Shown here piece after piece: positions 47,544 to 57,458 of a stretch of 64,000 nucleotides of DNA. Origin of the DNA: Nocardia salmonicida NBRC 13393 (lineage in GTDB: Bacteria > Actinomycetota > Actinomycetes > Mycobacteriales > Mycobacteriaceae). The translations under genes were made by a program, and so were the position numbers. The notes beneath the pieces are model-generated. The model saw only the letters and a list, made by a program, of their open reading frames with translations, had not been told where the DNA came from and made no database searches. The DNA lies in the NCBI RefSeq assembly GCF_001613085.1, contig NZ_BDBR01000001.1, forward strand, positions 52,612-116,611. Direction: 5' to 3'. Numbering within the stretch: the stretch's first letter is position 1; the number at the start of each line of letters is the position of its first letter.

Positions 47544-48520
47544 CAACGACGACTTATCGGGACGCTGTACGTGAAGCGTTGCGGGAGGCGATCATCCGCG
47601 ACGAACGAGTCTTCCTGATGGGGGAGGATGTCGGCGCGTACGGCGGTTGCTTCGGCGTCAGCAGGGGTCTGCTCGACGAGTTCGGCCCGGACCGGGTGAG
47701 AGACACCCCGTTGAGCGAGTCGGGTTTCGTCGGTGCCGGCATCGGCGCGGCGCTCGGGGGCTTGCGGCCCATCGTCGAGATCATGACCGTGAACTTCAGC
47801 CTCCTGGCCCTGGACCAGATCCTGAACAACGCGGCCACGCTGCGCCACATGTCCGGTGGACAGCTATCGGTCCCGCTGGTCATCCGCATGGCCACCGGTG
47901 CGGGACGGCAGCTTGCTGCCCAGCATTCGCACAGCCTGGAATCCTTCTACGCACATATTCCCGGCCTCCGTGTGGTCTCGGCGGCGACGGTCGCCGACGC
48001 CCGCGGCATGCTGTGGACGGCGCTGCAAGACCCAGACCCGGTGCTGATCTTCGAGCCGATCGCCCTGTACAACAGCGAGGCGGATCTCGACGAGAGCGCG
48101 GGCGCGACCGATATCACCCAGGCGCGGATCACCCGGCGCGGCTCGGAGGTGACCGTGGTGGCTTATGGTGGCGCGCTGCGAGTGGCCGAGGCAGCCGCCG
48201 AAGAAGTGGCTGCCGACGGCATCGACGCCGAGGTCATCGATCTGCGAGTGCTGCGACCATTGGACGAGCCGACATTGCTGGAATCGCTGGGCCGCACTCA
48301 TCGACTCGTCGTCGTCGATGAGGGCTGGCGCAGTGTGGGAATCGCCGCCGAGATCGCCGCGCGCGCCGCCGAGAATGCCTACTACGAGCTCGACGCCCCC
48401 GTGCGCCGTGTGTGCACGGCGGAGGTCCCGATCCCCTATGCCCAACACTTGGAGCAGGCCGCGCTGCCCCAGGTCGCCGACGTGGTCGCTACGGTGCGCG
48501 AGGTGGTGGGTGATGGCTGA
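47540..48520 (+). CDS. pdhB: Pyruvate dehydrogenase E1 component, beta subunit
   Basis: Partner of the alpha subunit, 326 residues. Family landmarks are [56 protein letters not shown] and [18 protein letters not shown]. The C-terminal transketolase-like part has [19 protein letters not shown] and [15 protein letters not shown]. It forms the active heterotetramer with E1 alpha. The gene is translationally coupled on both sides: it overlaps pdhA by four bases and the E2 gene by eight. Length and motifs are complete. Confidence 0.9.
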   Translation: MTTTTYRDAVREALREAIIRDERVFLMGEDVGAYGGCFGVSRGLLDEFGPDRVRDTPLSESGFVGAGIGAALGGLRPIVEIMTVNFSLLALDQILNNAATLRHMSGGQLSVPLVIRMATGAGRQLAAQHSHSLESFYAHIPGLRVVSAATVADARGMLWTALQDPDPVLIFEPIALYNSEADLDESAGATDITQARITRRGSEVTVVAYGGALRVAEAAAEEVAADGIDAEVIDLRVLRPLDEPTLLESLGRTHRLVVVDEGWRSVGIAAEIAARAAENAYYELDAPVRRVCTAEVPIPYAQHLEQAALPQVADVVATVREVVGDG

Positions 48521-49898
48521 GTTCCGGATGCCGTCGCTGGGGGCGGACATGGAGCAGGGCACCTTGCTGCAATGGCGAGTCGGTCCGGGTGACGTCGTGC
48601 ACAAGGGCGATATCGTCGCAGAGGTCGACACCACCAAAGCCGCGATCGAAGTGGAATGCTTCGAAGACGGAACTATTGGGGAGCTGCTCGTACCGGAAGG
48701 CACCACCGTGCCGGTGGGCACCGTACTGGCGACGATTCGACCGGTCGATCACCCCGCCACCGAGCACCCTCCGTCGCCGGAGCGGCTCGCAAGCGACTCC
48801 GCGCCGCGGGAGGTCACCCGCTCGACATCGATCGACGAGGTGCGGGCCACCCCACTGATCCGGCGTTTGGCGCAGGAGGCGGGTATCGATCTGTCGACTG
48901 TTCACGGTTCCGGGCCAGATGGACGCGTCCTGCGCGGTGACATAGACGACGCCGTCACCGCTCGCGATGTCGCGTCCGCAACGCCTGCGCAGGCGCCCGT
49001 GCCCGAATCCCCCAGGACCGACGGTGCGACGCATCCGTCACCCCATATCCGAGCGTCCGGACGTGCCCGTGACTTGGCGATCCGCCGCGATGTCGACCTC
49101 TCCGCTCTCCACGGCACCGGACCCGACGGCGCGATCAGATCCCGCGATGTCGAGGAGGCAACGCCTGCTGACGAGAGTCCGGTGATTCCTACCGAGGATG
49201 TCACGGCCCCGCAGTCGAGCAGTGGGCCGCGGGATCGGGCCGCGATGCGCCGAGCTGTCATCACCGCGATGACACAGTCCAAGCAGACCATCCCGCACTA
49301 CTACCTTTCCGCCACCGTAGATCTGGATGCCGCTACCGCGTGGTTGCACGCAGTGAACGAGGCCGCGCCGGTGCAGGATCGGGTGATCATGGCCGCGGTG
49401 CAGTTGCGTGCGGTGGCGCTGGCCGCTCTCGCGGTGCCCGACGTCAACGGCCACTGGTTCGACGGCGGGTACCGTCCGTCCGTCTCCGTCGATCTCGGTG
49501 TCATCGTCTCCCTGCGCGGGGGCGGCCTGATCGCTCCCACTATCGTCGGCGCCGACACGATCCCGCTCCGCGAGCTCATGGTTCGGCTGCGCGGTGCGGT
49601 CAGCCGGGCACGGTCGGCACGGCTGCTGTCCTCGGATGCCGCGCCGGCGAGCATCACCGTCACGAATCTGGGCGACCTGGGTGTGGAGACGGTGTTCGGA
49701 GTGATTCCCCCACCTCAAGTGGCGATCGTCGGCCTCGGCGCCGTCAGCGAGCGACCGTGCGCGGTGAACGGGCTGCTCGGAGTCCGCCCACAGGTAACGA
49801 TGACGCTGTCCGCCGACCACCGCGTCAGCGATGGCGCGGTGGGTGCGCGCTTTCTCAATACGATCGGCGACTTGCTGCAACATCCGGAGCGGTTGTGA
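48513..49898 (+). CDS. pdhC: Dihydrolipoamide acyltransferase E2, two E3-binding domains
   Basis: Core E2 of the complex, 461 residues. Residues 1-77 are one lipoyl domain with lipoylation Lys42 ([11 protein letters not shown]). Two peripheral-subunit-binding domains follow: 111-148 ([20 protein letters not shown]) and 180-216 ([20 protein letters not shown]), separated by a Pro/Ala linker. The C-terminal catalytic domain carries His436 and Asp440 (ADHRVSDG). One binding domain is the rule, so the tandem is unusual. No E3 gene lies nearby. The end [20 protein letters not shown] resembles the E2-like fragment Rv1734c of the M. tuberculosis DosR regulon. Confidence 0.9.
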   Translation: MAEFRMPSLGADMEQGTLLQWRVGPGDVVHKGDIVAEVDTTKAAIEVECFEDGTIGELLVPEGTTVPVGTVLATIRPVDHPATEHPPSPERLASDSAPREVTRSTSIDEVRATPLIRRLAQEAGIDLSTVHGSGPDGRVLRGDIDDAVTARDVASATPAQAPVPESPRTDGATHPSPHIRASGRARDLAIRRDVDLSALHGTGPDGAIRSRDVEEATPADESPVIPTEDVTAPQSSSGPRDRAAMRRAVITAMTQSKQTIPHYYLSATVDLDAATAWLHAVNEAAPVQDRVIMAAVQLRAVALAALAVPDVNGHWFDGGYRPSVSVDLGVIVSLRGGGLIAPTIVGADTIPLRELMVRLRGAVSRARSARLLSSDAAPASITVTNLGDLGVETVFGVIPPPQVAIVGLGAVSERPCAVNGLLGVRPQVTMTLSADHRVSDGAVGARFLNTIGDLLQHPERL

Positions 49899-49919
49899 AT
49901 TCGGAAAGGTGTGAACGAC

Positions 49920-50177
49920 ATGTCCGATACATTGTCCCGTGAAACGGCGGAGGCGACCGTTCGAAGCGCGCTACGCGGCTTCGCGACGGCTGCCGATCTG
50001 GCGGCCCTGCGCTCCGATGTTCCTTTGCGCACCACCCTCGACCTCGATTCCCTGGATTTCTTGACCTTCGTCGAGCGGCTCACCACGGCGACGGGCCTTC
50101 GCATCGACGAGGTCGACTATCCAAAATTGGCCACCATCGGTATGTGCGTCGAGTTTCTCGCGACACGAGCGGTGTAG
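49920..50177 (+). CDS. Small acyl carrier protein
   Basis: Protein of 85 residues with a phosphopantetheine attachment Ser44 in LDLDSLDFLTFVERL and the helical pattern of acyl carrier proteins. ATG 49920 has AAAGG at suitable distance; GTG 49911 is too close to that site. It is the last gene of the acs-pdhABC operon, 21 bases after E2. A carrier protein in a PDH operon is not standard. It could accept acyl groups from the ligase or from the E2, but no condensing enzyme is present nearby. It does not look like the essential fatty-acid AcpM by size. Confidence 0.8.
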   Translation: MSDTLSRETAEATVRSALRGFATAADLAALRSDVPLRTTLDLDSLDFLTFVERLTTATGLRIDEVDYPKLATIGMCVEFLATRAV

Positions 50178-50276
50178 AGAACGCACGGGATATTCGACCG
50201 GAGAAGTGTCACGGTTGGCTTATGGCGCCCAGGCGGGGTGGGTCGGGGGTGGCGCTTCCTTGGAAGAATCTGCCCC

Positions 50277-51200
<924 letters not shown>

Positions 51201-51456
51201 AAACGAAACACGCGCCGGGGCTCGGGGCGGCGGTCGCGGTGGTCGTGCTGTCCACGCTGGCGTGTGCGCCCGACGGGACGGCCGCGGCACAGGTCCGCTG
51301 AGGGTCGTGTCCTGCCGATGTCGCGACCGAGGCGCCGGAATTACAGTGTGCCACCGTGCCGGTGCCGCTGGATTACGACGATCCCGGCGTCCAGCACGCC
51401 GATGCCGCCGGGGAGCAGGTACCTTCGTCGACGGCCGATTCGCTTCGGTATCGGTG
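51201..51456 (+). pseudogene. Secreted alpha/beta-hydrolase (lipoprotein) 5' relic
   Basis: N-terminal fragment of a secreted peptidase/hydrolase. VAVVVLSTLACAPDGTAAAQ looks like a lipoprotein signal with lipobox-like LAC. After an in-frame TGA, where homologues have Trp, it continues GSCPADVATEAPELQCATVP and VPLDYDDPG, the start of the tripeptidyl-aminopeptidase-type hydrolases. It then degenerates before 51473. It is directly joined to the sensor-kinase relic, so the junction is a deletion point. Confidence 0.6.
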
Positions 51457-51472
51457 AGCTACGGTCGCCCGG

Positions 51473-52246
51473 CTACCGGAGGAAGATCACTTCGATGAGG
51501 ACGAAGGCCGCCACCGCGAAGATCAGATAGGCGAACCACTTCTGTAGCCGGGTGGTGTCGACGTGCTTTCCGTAGCGGCCCGCGATGAGTGATCCGCCGA
51601 TGGCCGTTGCGGTGAACACTGCGGTGACGCGCCAGTCGAGGCTGAGATCGCCGAGGTAGGCGAGGAGTCCGGAGCTCGAATTGGCGGTGACGATCACGAG
51701 AGATGTGCCGATCGCCGCGGACATCTCGATGCCGAGCAGTAGGACGAGGGCAGGGACGATGAGGAATCCTCCGCCCACCCCGAAGAGTCCGGTCAGGAAT
51801 CCGACGCCGAGGCCGACCGGAACGGCGCGGGAGGTGCAGCGGCGCCAATCGATGGTGGATCCCTCCACGCGGCAGGCAGTGCCGATTCCCCCCGTGCCGG
51901 ACATCATTCGAGCTCCGGCGGCGATCATCACCACCGCGAATCCTGCCAGTGTCAGTGGTGCGGGAAGAGCTCGGTTCATCGCACTGCCTGCGAACGCGGC
52001 CGGTAGTCCGGTCAGGGCGAACATGCCTGCGACTCGCCACTGCACTCGGCCGGACCGGATTTTGGGGATGGCGCCGAACAGTGCGGAAACGCCGACCACG
52101 AGCAGTGACATCGGCACCGCCTGTCCGAGTGGGATCCCGAGTCCGTAGACGAGCCCTGGGACGGCGAGAATCGAACCGCCGCCCCCCAGCAGGCCGAGCA
52201 GAATTCCGATGACGACACCGAGGACCGCGGAGACGAGGATCGTCAT
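51473..52246 (-). CDS. TauE/SafE family sulfur-compound exporter
   Basis: Membrane permease of 257 residues with about eight helices. Both halves carry the family glycine motif: GILLGLLGGGGSILAVPGLVY near the N-terminus and GFLTGLFGVGGGFLIVPALV in the second half. The family exports sulfite/sulfonates or sulfide-derived anions. It is the last gene of the leftward operon cstR-DUF2892-DUF302-tauE, whose makeup is that of persulfide-response (cst) operons. ATG 52246 has GACAGGAGACG upstream. Confidence 0.87.
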   Translation of the reverse strand: MTILVSAVLGVVIGILLGLLGGGGSILAVPGLVYGLGIPLGQAVPMSLLVVGVSALFGAIPKIRSGRVQWRVAGMFALTGLPAAFAGSAMNRALPAPLTLAGFAVVMIAAGARMMSGTGGIGTACRVEGSTIDWRRCTSRAVPVGLGVGFLTGLFGVGGGFLIVPALVLLLGIEMSAAIGTSLVIVTANSSSGLLAYLGDLSLDWRVTAVFTATAIGGSLIAGRYGKHVDTTRLQKWFAYLIFAVAAFVLIEVIFLR

Positions 52247-52305
52247 CGGCGTCTCCTGTCCAGGTGCTCTCGGGTGAATGTGTGTGTCGGCTTCTTTCGT
52301 GGAAT

Positions 52306-52710
52306 TCAGTCGCCGGCGGTGAGTGCGTCGATCGCGGCCTGCAGGCGTCGGCCGGCGTCGTCGGCGATCGCCGCGAGGGCGGGTTCGCCGGTGACCTGCA
52401 CCAGCAGTTCGGGGTTCATCGCCTCCACCAGGACCGTGCCTTCCTCGGCCGGGCTGTCGCGCACGATCACATTGCAGGGCAGAAGCAATCCGATCTGTCG
52501 GTCGACCTCCACGGCCCGATGCGCCAGCGGCGGATTGCAGGCGCCGAGGATCAGATACCGTTCCATGTCCACGTCGAGCTTGGCCTTCATGGTGGCCTTC
52601 ATGTCGATCTCGGTGAGTACGCCGAATCCTTGTTCCTGCAATGCCGCTCGGGTTCGGGCGACGGCATCCTCGAACGACGTTTCCAGTGTGGTGGACAGTG
52701 CCAGGTTCAT
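52306..52710 (-). CDS. DUF302 protein
   Basis: Soluble protein of 134 residues. The DUF302 pattern is visible as FEDAVARTRAALQEQGFGVL, TEIDMKATMKAKLDVDMERY, ILGACNPPLAHRA and LLLPCNVIVRD. The Cys in GACNPP and LPCN are the usual conserved residues. DUF302 proteins often accompany sulfur metabolism and heavy-metal genes; their activity is unknown. It is in the operon between DUF2892 and TauE. The N-terminus MNLALSTTLET fits cytoplasmic location. Confidence 0.85.
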   Translation of the reverse strand: MNLALSTTLETSFEDAVARTRAALQEQGFGVLTEIDMKATMKAKLDVDMERYLILGACNPPLAHRAVEVDRQIGLLLPCNVIVRDSPAEEGTVLVEAMNPELLVQVTGEPALAAIADDAGRRLQAAIDALTAGD

Positions 52711-52749
52711 CGGTGGGTCTCCGTTCTCGTTGGTGTGGATTCCGGGGGT

Positions 52750-52995
52750 CTAGCGGGTGGTCGGCTGAATTCGGCAGCTGGCGCGTTCGAGGCCGACTTT
52801 TTCCATGATCAGGCTGGCGGGGCACCATCCGACCATCGAGTAGAAGACGAGATTGGCGCCGACGAAACCGGTGAGCAGCAGCCACCACGGCGAGAAGACC
52901 GCAGCTGAGGCCACGCTCGCCAGCACGATCACGCCGGCCATCAGCGGCACAACTCGTTCTACAGTCCAGCCCTGATGGCGGGGGAGGTTCGGCAC
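52750..52995 (-). CDS. DUF2892 (YgaP-type) membrane protein
   Basis: Protein of 81 residues with two membrane helices (VVPLMAGVIVLASVASAAVF; WWLLLTGFVGANLVFYSMVG) separated by a short turn, and GWCPASLIMEKVGL at the end. This is the membrane part found attached to rhodanese in YgaP and alone in many sulfide-response operons. The WCPAS cysteine is conserved in the family. It follows the repressor gene by 25 bases. Confidence 0.85.
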   Translation of the reverse strand: MPNLPRHQGWTVERVVPLMAGVIVLASVASAAVFSPWWLLLTGFVGANLVFYSMVGWCPASLIMEKVGLERASCRIQPTTR

Positions 52996-53020
52996 GGGCG
53001 TTTCCCTTCTCGTGGATCTG

Positions 53021-53377
<357 letters not shown>

Positions 53378-55561
53378 TCAGCCGTGGGAGAAGCTGATCT
53401 TCGGCAGCACGCGGCGCAGCCAGGCCGGTGACCACCAGGCGGCGTGCCCTGTCAGTCGCAGGAGTACCGGCAGGAGCATGAGCCGGATGAACACCGCATC
53501 GAGCAGCACAGCGACACCGAGGATGATGCCCATCTCCTTGGGTGGCAACGGCTCGGCGAAGGCGAAGGTGAAGAACACCGCCACCATCACCGCCGCGGCG
53601 GCGGCGATGATTCGGCCCGAATGCGCCAGCCCCATGACGTGCGCGTGCTCCGGGTCGCCCGATTCCTCGTAGTGCTCCTTGGCCGTCGCGAGCAGGAATA
53701 CCGTGTAGTCCATCGCGATCGCGAAGATCATCGCGAAGAAGAACACCGGCCCCCAACCGTCCAGGAAGCCCTGCGGGGTGAAGCCGAGCAGACTCGCGCC
53801 GTGTCCGTCCTGGAAGATCAGCTTGGCCACGCCGAATGCCGCCGCGGTCGAGAGCAGGCTCACCACTGTGCCCAAGATCGCGATCAGCGGCGCCTGCAGT
53901 GCGACCAGCAGCAACGCGAAGCCGAGCACGAGGATGACACCGATGACCAACGGCAGATAGTCGTTGAGGGCCTGCTGGAGGTCGAGGTTCTCCGCCGGGG
54001 CGCCGCCGACGAGTGCCTGCGAGGGTAGGTCCGCGCGCAGCTGGCCGAGGATCGCGCCCATCGCGTTGTCGGAGGGGTCGACGTTCGGGATCGCCTGCAC
54101 CATCGCGTAACCGGAGCCGTCCGCGCTGGGCATCGGCGGGGTGACCATGGCGATTCCGTCGGTCGCCCGGGCGGCAGCGGCGGTCGCCTCGGCTTCGGCG
54201 GCGGGGGCGATGATCTGCAACATGCCAGGAGCGCCTTCGCCCATCTGGGCCTGGATGAGCTCATAGCCCTGGCGAACCGGTGCGTCGGTCGGCACGACCT
54301 GGATCGACGGCATGGCTACCTTCAAGTCCAGCACCGGAATCGACAATGCCGCCAGGATCAGCAGCGAGCCGATGGCGAAGGGCCACGGATGCTTGTGCAG
54401 CAGTCTGCCCCAGGACTCGAAGCGCGCTGACCGGTGTTGCTGGCGTTTGGCGTAGGGCAGCGAACCGGCGTTGATCTTGGGCCCGAGCTTGCCCAGCACC
54501 GCCGGGAGCAGCGTCAAGGTGGCGGCGAGGACGAACGCGACCGCGAGCATGATGCCGACGGCCATGGTCCGCACCGCGGGGGCGGGCACGAGCAGTACGG
54601 CGGACAGGCTCACCAGCACGGTCAGTCCGGACAGGACGACCGCCTTGCCCGCGGTATCCATCGTCTCGGCAACCGCGGCGCGGGAGTCGCCGGTCTTGCT
54701 CAACGCGTCACGGAATCTCGCGACGAGGAACAGGGCGTAATCGATACCGAGAGCCAGGGCGAACATCATGGCGAAGTTCATGGCCCACACCGAGATCGGC
54801 GTGGCCGAGTTGAGCAGCACCAGCCCGCCCGCCGACGCGATCAGCCCGGCCAGTGTGAGCAGCAGCGGCAGACCCGCGGCGACGAGCGAGCCGAACGCGA
54901 GCACCATGATCGCCAGCGTCACCGGCCAGGAGAACATCTCCGCCTTGATCATCGCGTCGTGGTTGGCTTTGTTGAAGTCGCTCCACAGCGCGGACGCGCC
55001 GGTGGGGTAGACCTCGACCCCGTCCTTCGACAGCGCCGTCAACTGGCCTTTGAGATCGTCGACAGCCTTGACCATTTCGTCGGTGCTCGCGTTCGCACCG
55101 GCGATCAGCACTCCGGTGTGGCCGTCCGGGCTGATCGACATCCCTGGCTGCGGCGCGATCACCGCACCGAAGCGGTCGTCGCCCTGGAAGATGGCGGTCG
55201 CCTCGGCGAGCACCTGCTGCACCGCGGGATCGGAGACCGAGCCGGTATCGGAGTGCACGACCACTTGCACGGCGGCAGAGGAGTTCCCGCCGAAATGCTG
55301 CTGTGCGAGCTCGCGGACCTGAACCGATTCCGACCCGTTGGCCTGCCAGCCGGCGCCGGCCAGTGAACTGAACACGCTCGGAGCGGCGGCGCCGAGGGCA
55401 ACCAGGGCGATCAACCACACGCCGAAGACCCACTTCGCGTGCGTGGTCATCGTTGCTCCCATGCGGGCCAACGCGCCGCCCGGCTCGGTCGGCGGGGCGG
55501 ACCCCGGCGCCTGCTTCGTCGTCGGCGTTCGACCGCGGACGACCGCGTGATTGCTGCTCAT
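53378..55561 (-). CDS. MMPL family transporter
   Basis: RND-type membrane transporter of 727 residues: an N-terminal cytoplasmic stretch, first helix, a periplasmic domain, then two blocks of about five helices. Motifs include MMFALALGIDYALFLVARFRDAL (residues ~245-267) and MDYTVFLLATAKEHYEESG in the second half, both with the MMPL G/M-D-Y core. Family members export lipids or other hydrophobic compounds. ATG 55561 has AAGGAG seven bases upstream. A CstR-type operator covers the promoter, so this transporter is probably induced by persulfides, an unusual control for MMPL genes. Confidence 0.9.
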   Translation of the reverse strand: MSSNHAVVRGRTPTTKQAPGSAPPTEPGGALARMGATMTTHAKWVFGVWLIALVALGAAAPSVFSSLAGAGWQANGSESVQVRELAQQHFGGNSSAAVQVVVHSDTGSVSDPAVQQVLAEATAIFQGDDRFGAVIAPQPGMSISPDGHTGVLIAGANASTDEMVKAVDDLKGQLTALSKDGVEVYPTGASALWSDFNKANHDAMIKAEMFSWPVTLAIMVLAFGSLVAAGLPLLLTLAGLIASAGGLVLLNSATPISVWAMNFAMMFALALGIDYALFLVARFRDALSKTGDSRAAVAETMDTAGKAVVLSGLTVLVSLSAVLLVPAPAVRTMAVGIMLAVAFVLAATLTLLPAVLGKLGPKINAGSLPYAKRQQHRSARFESWGRLLHKHPWPFAIGSLLILAALSIPVLDLKVAMPSIQVVPTDAPVRQGYELIQAQMGEGAPGMLQIIAPAAEAEATAAAARATDGIAMVTPPMPSADGSGYAMVQAIPNVDPSDNAMGAILGQLRADLPSQALVGGAPAENLDLQQALNDYLPLVIGVILVLGFALLLVALQAPLIAILGTVVSLLSTAAAFGVAKLIFQDGHGASLLGFTPQGFLDGWGPVFFFAMIFAIAMDYTVFLLATAKEHYEESGDPEHAHVMGLAHSGRIIAAAAAVMVAVFFTFAFAEPLPPKEMGIILGVAVLLDAVFIRLMLLPVLLRLTGHAAWWSPAWLRRVLPKISFSHG

Positions 55562-55574
55562 GTCAATACTCCTT

Positions 55575-55590
55575 ATACGGGAGGGGGTAT
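55575..55590. promoter_or_regulatory. CstR/CsoR-type operator 2
   Basis: ATACGGGAGGGGGTAT, a slightly imperfect member of the 16-base family, just upstream of the MMPL ribosome site. Confidence 0.7.
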
Positions 55591-55712
55591 ATTTCGGGGC
55601 GCACTGGGCCCACGGGAAATGTTGGTGAGGTCACCGCGTCTGGTCGGTGCTATCCAGTACGGCGGTTCACGGAACGTCCCCCGCGGGCATGTGGATCACA
55701 TCGCGCTCGGGC

Positions 55713-55883
55713 TCAGCGGCCGAGGATGCGGGCGAAGAACCCGAGCTCGTCTGCGGGTGCGGACTCGTTCTTGCAGTCGCAGCGGCGGGACGCGGGGACG
55801 GATTTCATGACGCTGCTCACGTGGGACCCGCAGCCGCCCCAAGTTGTCTTCTTGCAGGTCGGGCAGGTGACTGGATAACACAT
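55713..55883 (-). CDS. 56-residue cysteine-rich small protein
   Basis: A small gene easily missed because another frame is longer. From ATG 55883, with CGAGGAGGCCCC just upstream, the peptide begins MCYPVTCPTCKKTTWGGCGS, continues HVSSVMKSVPASRRCDCKNE and ends SAPADELGFFARILGR. Six cysteines (C-x4-C-x2-C-x7-C and C-x-C) suggest a zinc knuckle or a persulfide carrier. Small proteins with the same MCYPVTC start exist in other actinobacteria (from memory). A CstR-type operator lies 35 bases upstream. It is divergent from the CstB-like gene, so it belongs to the persulfide response. Confidence 0.8.
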   Translation of the reverse strand: MCYPVTCPTCKKTTWGGCGSHVSSVMKSVPASRRCDCKNESAPADELGFFARILGR

Positions 55884-55917
55884 GGGGCCTCCTCGGAAAT
55901 GGGGGAATCAGGCAATA

Positions 55918-55933
55918 ATACCCTGGGGGGTAT
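55918..55933. promoter_or_regulatory. CstR/CsoR-type operator 3
   Basis: ATACCCTGGGGGGTAT, upstream of the leftward cysteine-rich small protein gene. Confidence 0.85.
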
Positions 55934-55987
55934 CAACCAGGGGGTGTCGGTGGCCACAGGCCTCGGGGTTGATGCGTGCCCGAGTGT

Positions 55988-56023
55988 ATACCCCCCGGGG
56001 TACTTGCATACCCTAGGGGGTAT
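55988..56023. promoter_or_regulatory. CstR/CsoR-type operators 4 and 5 (tandem)
   Basis: ATACCCCCCGGGGTAC (55988-56003) and ATACCCTAGGGGGTAT (56008-56023), 20 bases apart start to start, about two helical turns, 56-91 bases before the CstB-like gene. Confidence 0.85.
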
Positions 56024-56078
56024 ATGTCATTCTTGTCCACATCGGCAACGAAGAGCCCTTGTTCGGATTGGAGGAAGC

Positions 56079-57458
56079 GTGATTCTCGAGCAGTACTACA
56101 TCGAATGCCTGTCCCATGCCTCGTACCTGATCGGTGACGAGAGCACCGGCCGGGCGATCGTCGTCGATCCGCGCCGAGACGTCACCGAATATCTCGAGGA
56201 CGCCCAGCGGCACGGGCTCACGATCGAGGGGGTGATCAACACCCACTTCCACGCGGACTTCGTCTCCGGCCACCTCGAGCTGCTCGAGGCCACGGGGGCG
56301 TGGATCGGTTTCGGTACCGCGGCGGAAACCGGCTATCCGATCCGGCGACTCGCGCACGGTGAACATGTCTCGCTCGGTGAGGTCGATCTGGAGGTGCTGT
56401 CCACTCCGGGGCATACCTGGGAATCGATCAGCCTGTTGGTGCGCGAAACCGCGTCGGCCCGCCCGACGGCCGTGCTGACCGGCGACTCTCTGTTCATCGG
56501 TGACGTGGGTCGACCCGACCTGGTGAATCTCGGCGACGGTTCGACGTCGGACCTCGCGCGTGCCATGTACCGGACCATCCATCAGACACTGCTGAACCTG
56601 CCCGATTCGGTGATCGTCATGCCCGCGCACGGTGCGGGCTCCTCGTGCGGGAAGAACCTGTCCACGGAATTGACCTCGACGATCGGTGAGCAGCGGCGAA
56701 CCAATCCGGCGGTCCAGCCGATGAGTGAGGACTCGTTCGTCGCGCTGATCACCGACGGCCAACCGGCGGTCCCGCAGTACTTCCACGTCGACGCCGCTCT
56801 GAACAAACAGAATCGGGCAGTGCTGGATCGTGATCGCAGCATCCCGGCTGTCACGGTGGAGCAGTTACTGAGCGAGTTGGATCGCGGTACGCGCGTTCTC
56901 GACGCCCGGAGCCCGGACGATTTCGCCGCGGCGCATGTGCGCGGGTCGGTGAATGTCGGTTTCGACGGTCGGTTCGCCGAGACCGGCGGAATGGTCGCCG
57001 AGATCGGCGACCGGATCGTGCTGATCACCTATCCCGGCGAGGAACAGGACGCCGCGCTGAGACTGGCGCGAATCGGGTCCGACGAAGCGCTCGGATATCT
57101 CAATGTCGAGCACGACGGCGCCTTCCCCGCCGAACTGAGGCATCTGCTTCGGGCTGCACCCAGGACGACTGTCGAGCAGTTGAGCCAGTTGCTCGCTGCT
57201 GGTGCGGTCACTCTTGTCGATGTCCGCAATCCCGGCGAGCGGGAGTTCGGCGTGATTCCCGGGTCCAAGTCGATTCCGTTGGCGCAGTTGCGTTCTCGGA
57301 TCGGGGAGATCCCGACCGGTGTGCCGATAGTCGTGCACTGTGCGGGCGGGTGGCGCTCGAGCGTCGCCGCGTCGTTGCTCCGATCGTCGGGCATCGAGCA
57401 GGTCAGCGACCTGATCGGTGGTTACAACGAGTGGGTCGATCACTACGCGGCGGCCTGA
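56079..57458 (+). CDS. CstB-like persulfide dioxygenase-sulfurtransferase
   Basis: A 459-residue fusion of a metallo-beta-lactamase-fold persulfide dioxygenase with two rhodanese domains. The metal motif is THFHADFVSGH (55-65) with later STPGHTWE and TGDSLFIGDVGR. The first rhodanese (about 265-355) has LITYPGEE where the active Cys loop should be, so it is inactive. The second has Cys421 in VVHCAGGWRSS, active. This order is that of CstB, which oxidises persulfides to thiosulfate. It starts with GTG 56079 after GGAGGAAGC; a longer frame from 55647 would cross the operators and is rejected. Two CstR-type operators lie upstream. Confidence 0.9.
   Translation: MILEQYYIECLSHASYLIGDESTGRAIVVDPRRDVTEYLEDAQRHGLTIEGVINTHFHADFVSGHLELLEATGAWIGFGTAAETGYPIRRLAHGEHVSLGEVDLEVLSTPGHTWESISLLVRETASARPTAVLTGDSLFIGDVGRPDLVNLGDGSTSDLARAMYRTIHQTLLNLPDSVIVMPAHGAGSSCGKNLSTELTSTIGEQRRTNPAVQPMSEDSFVALITDGQPAVPQYFHVDAALNKQNRAVLDRDRSIPAVTVEQLLSELDRGTRVLDARSPDDFAAAHVRGSVNVGFDGRFAETGGMVAEIGDRIVLITYPGEEQDAALRLARIGSDEALGYLNVEHDGAFPAELRHLLRAAPRTTVEQLSQLLAAGAVTLVDVRNPGEREFGVIPGSKSIPLAQLRSRIGEIPTGVPIVVHCAGGWRSSVAASLLRSSGIEQVSDLIGGYNEWVDHYAAA

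Noticed and set aside
55647..56078. N-terminal extension of the CstB-like protein
   Set aside because: It would translate through the two CstR-type operators and the opposite small gene; GTG 56079 with GGAGGAAGC gives the normal family start.
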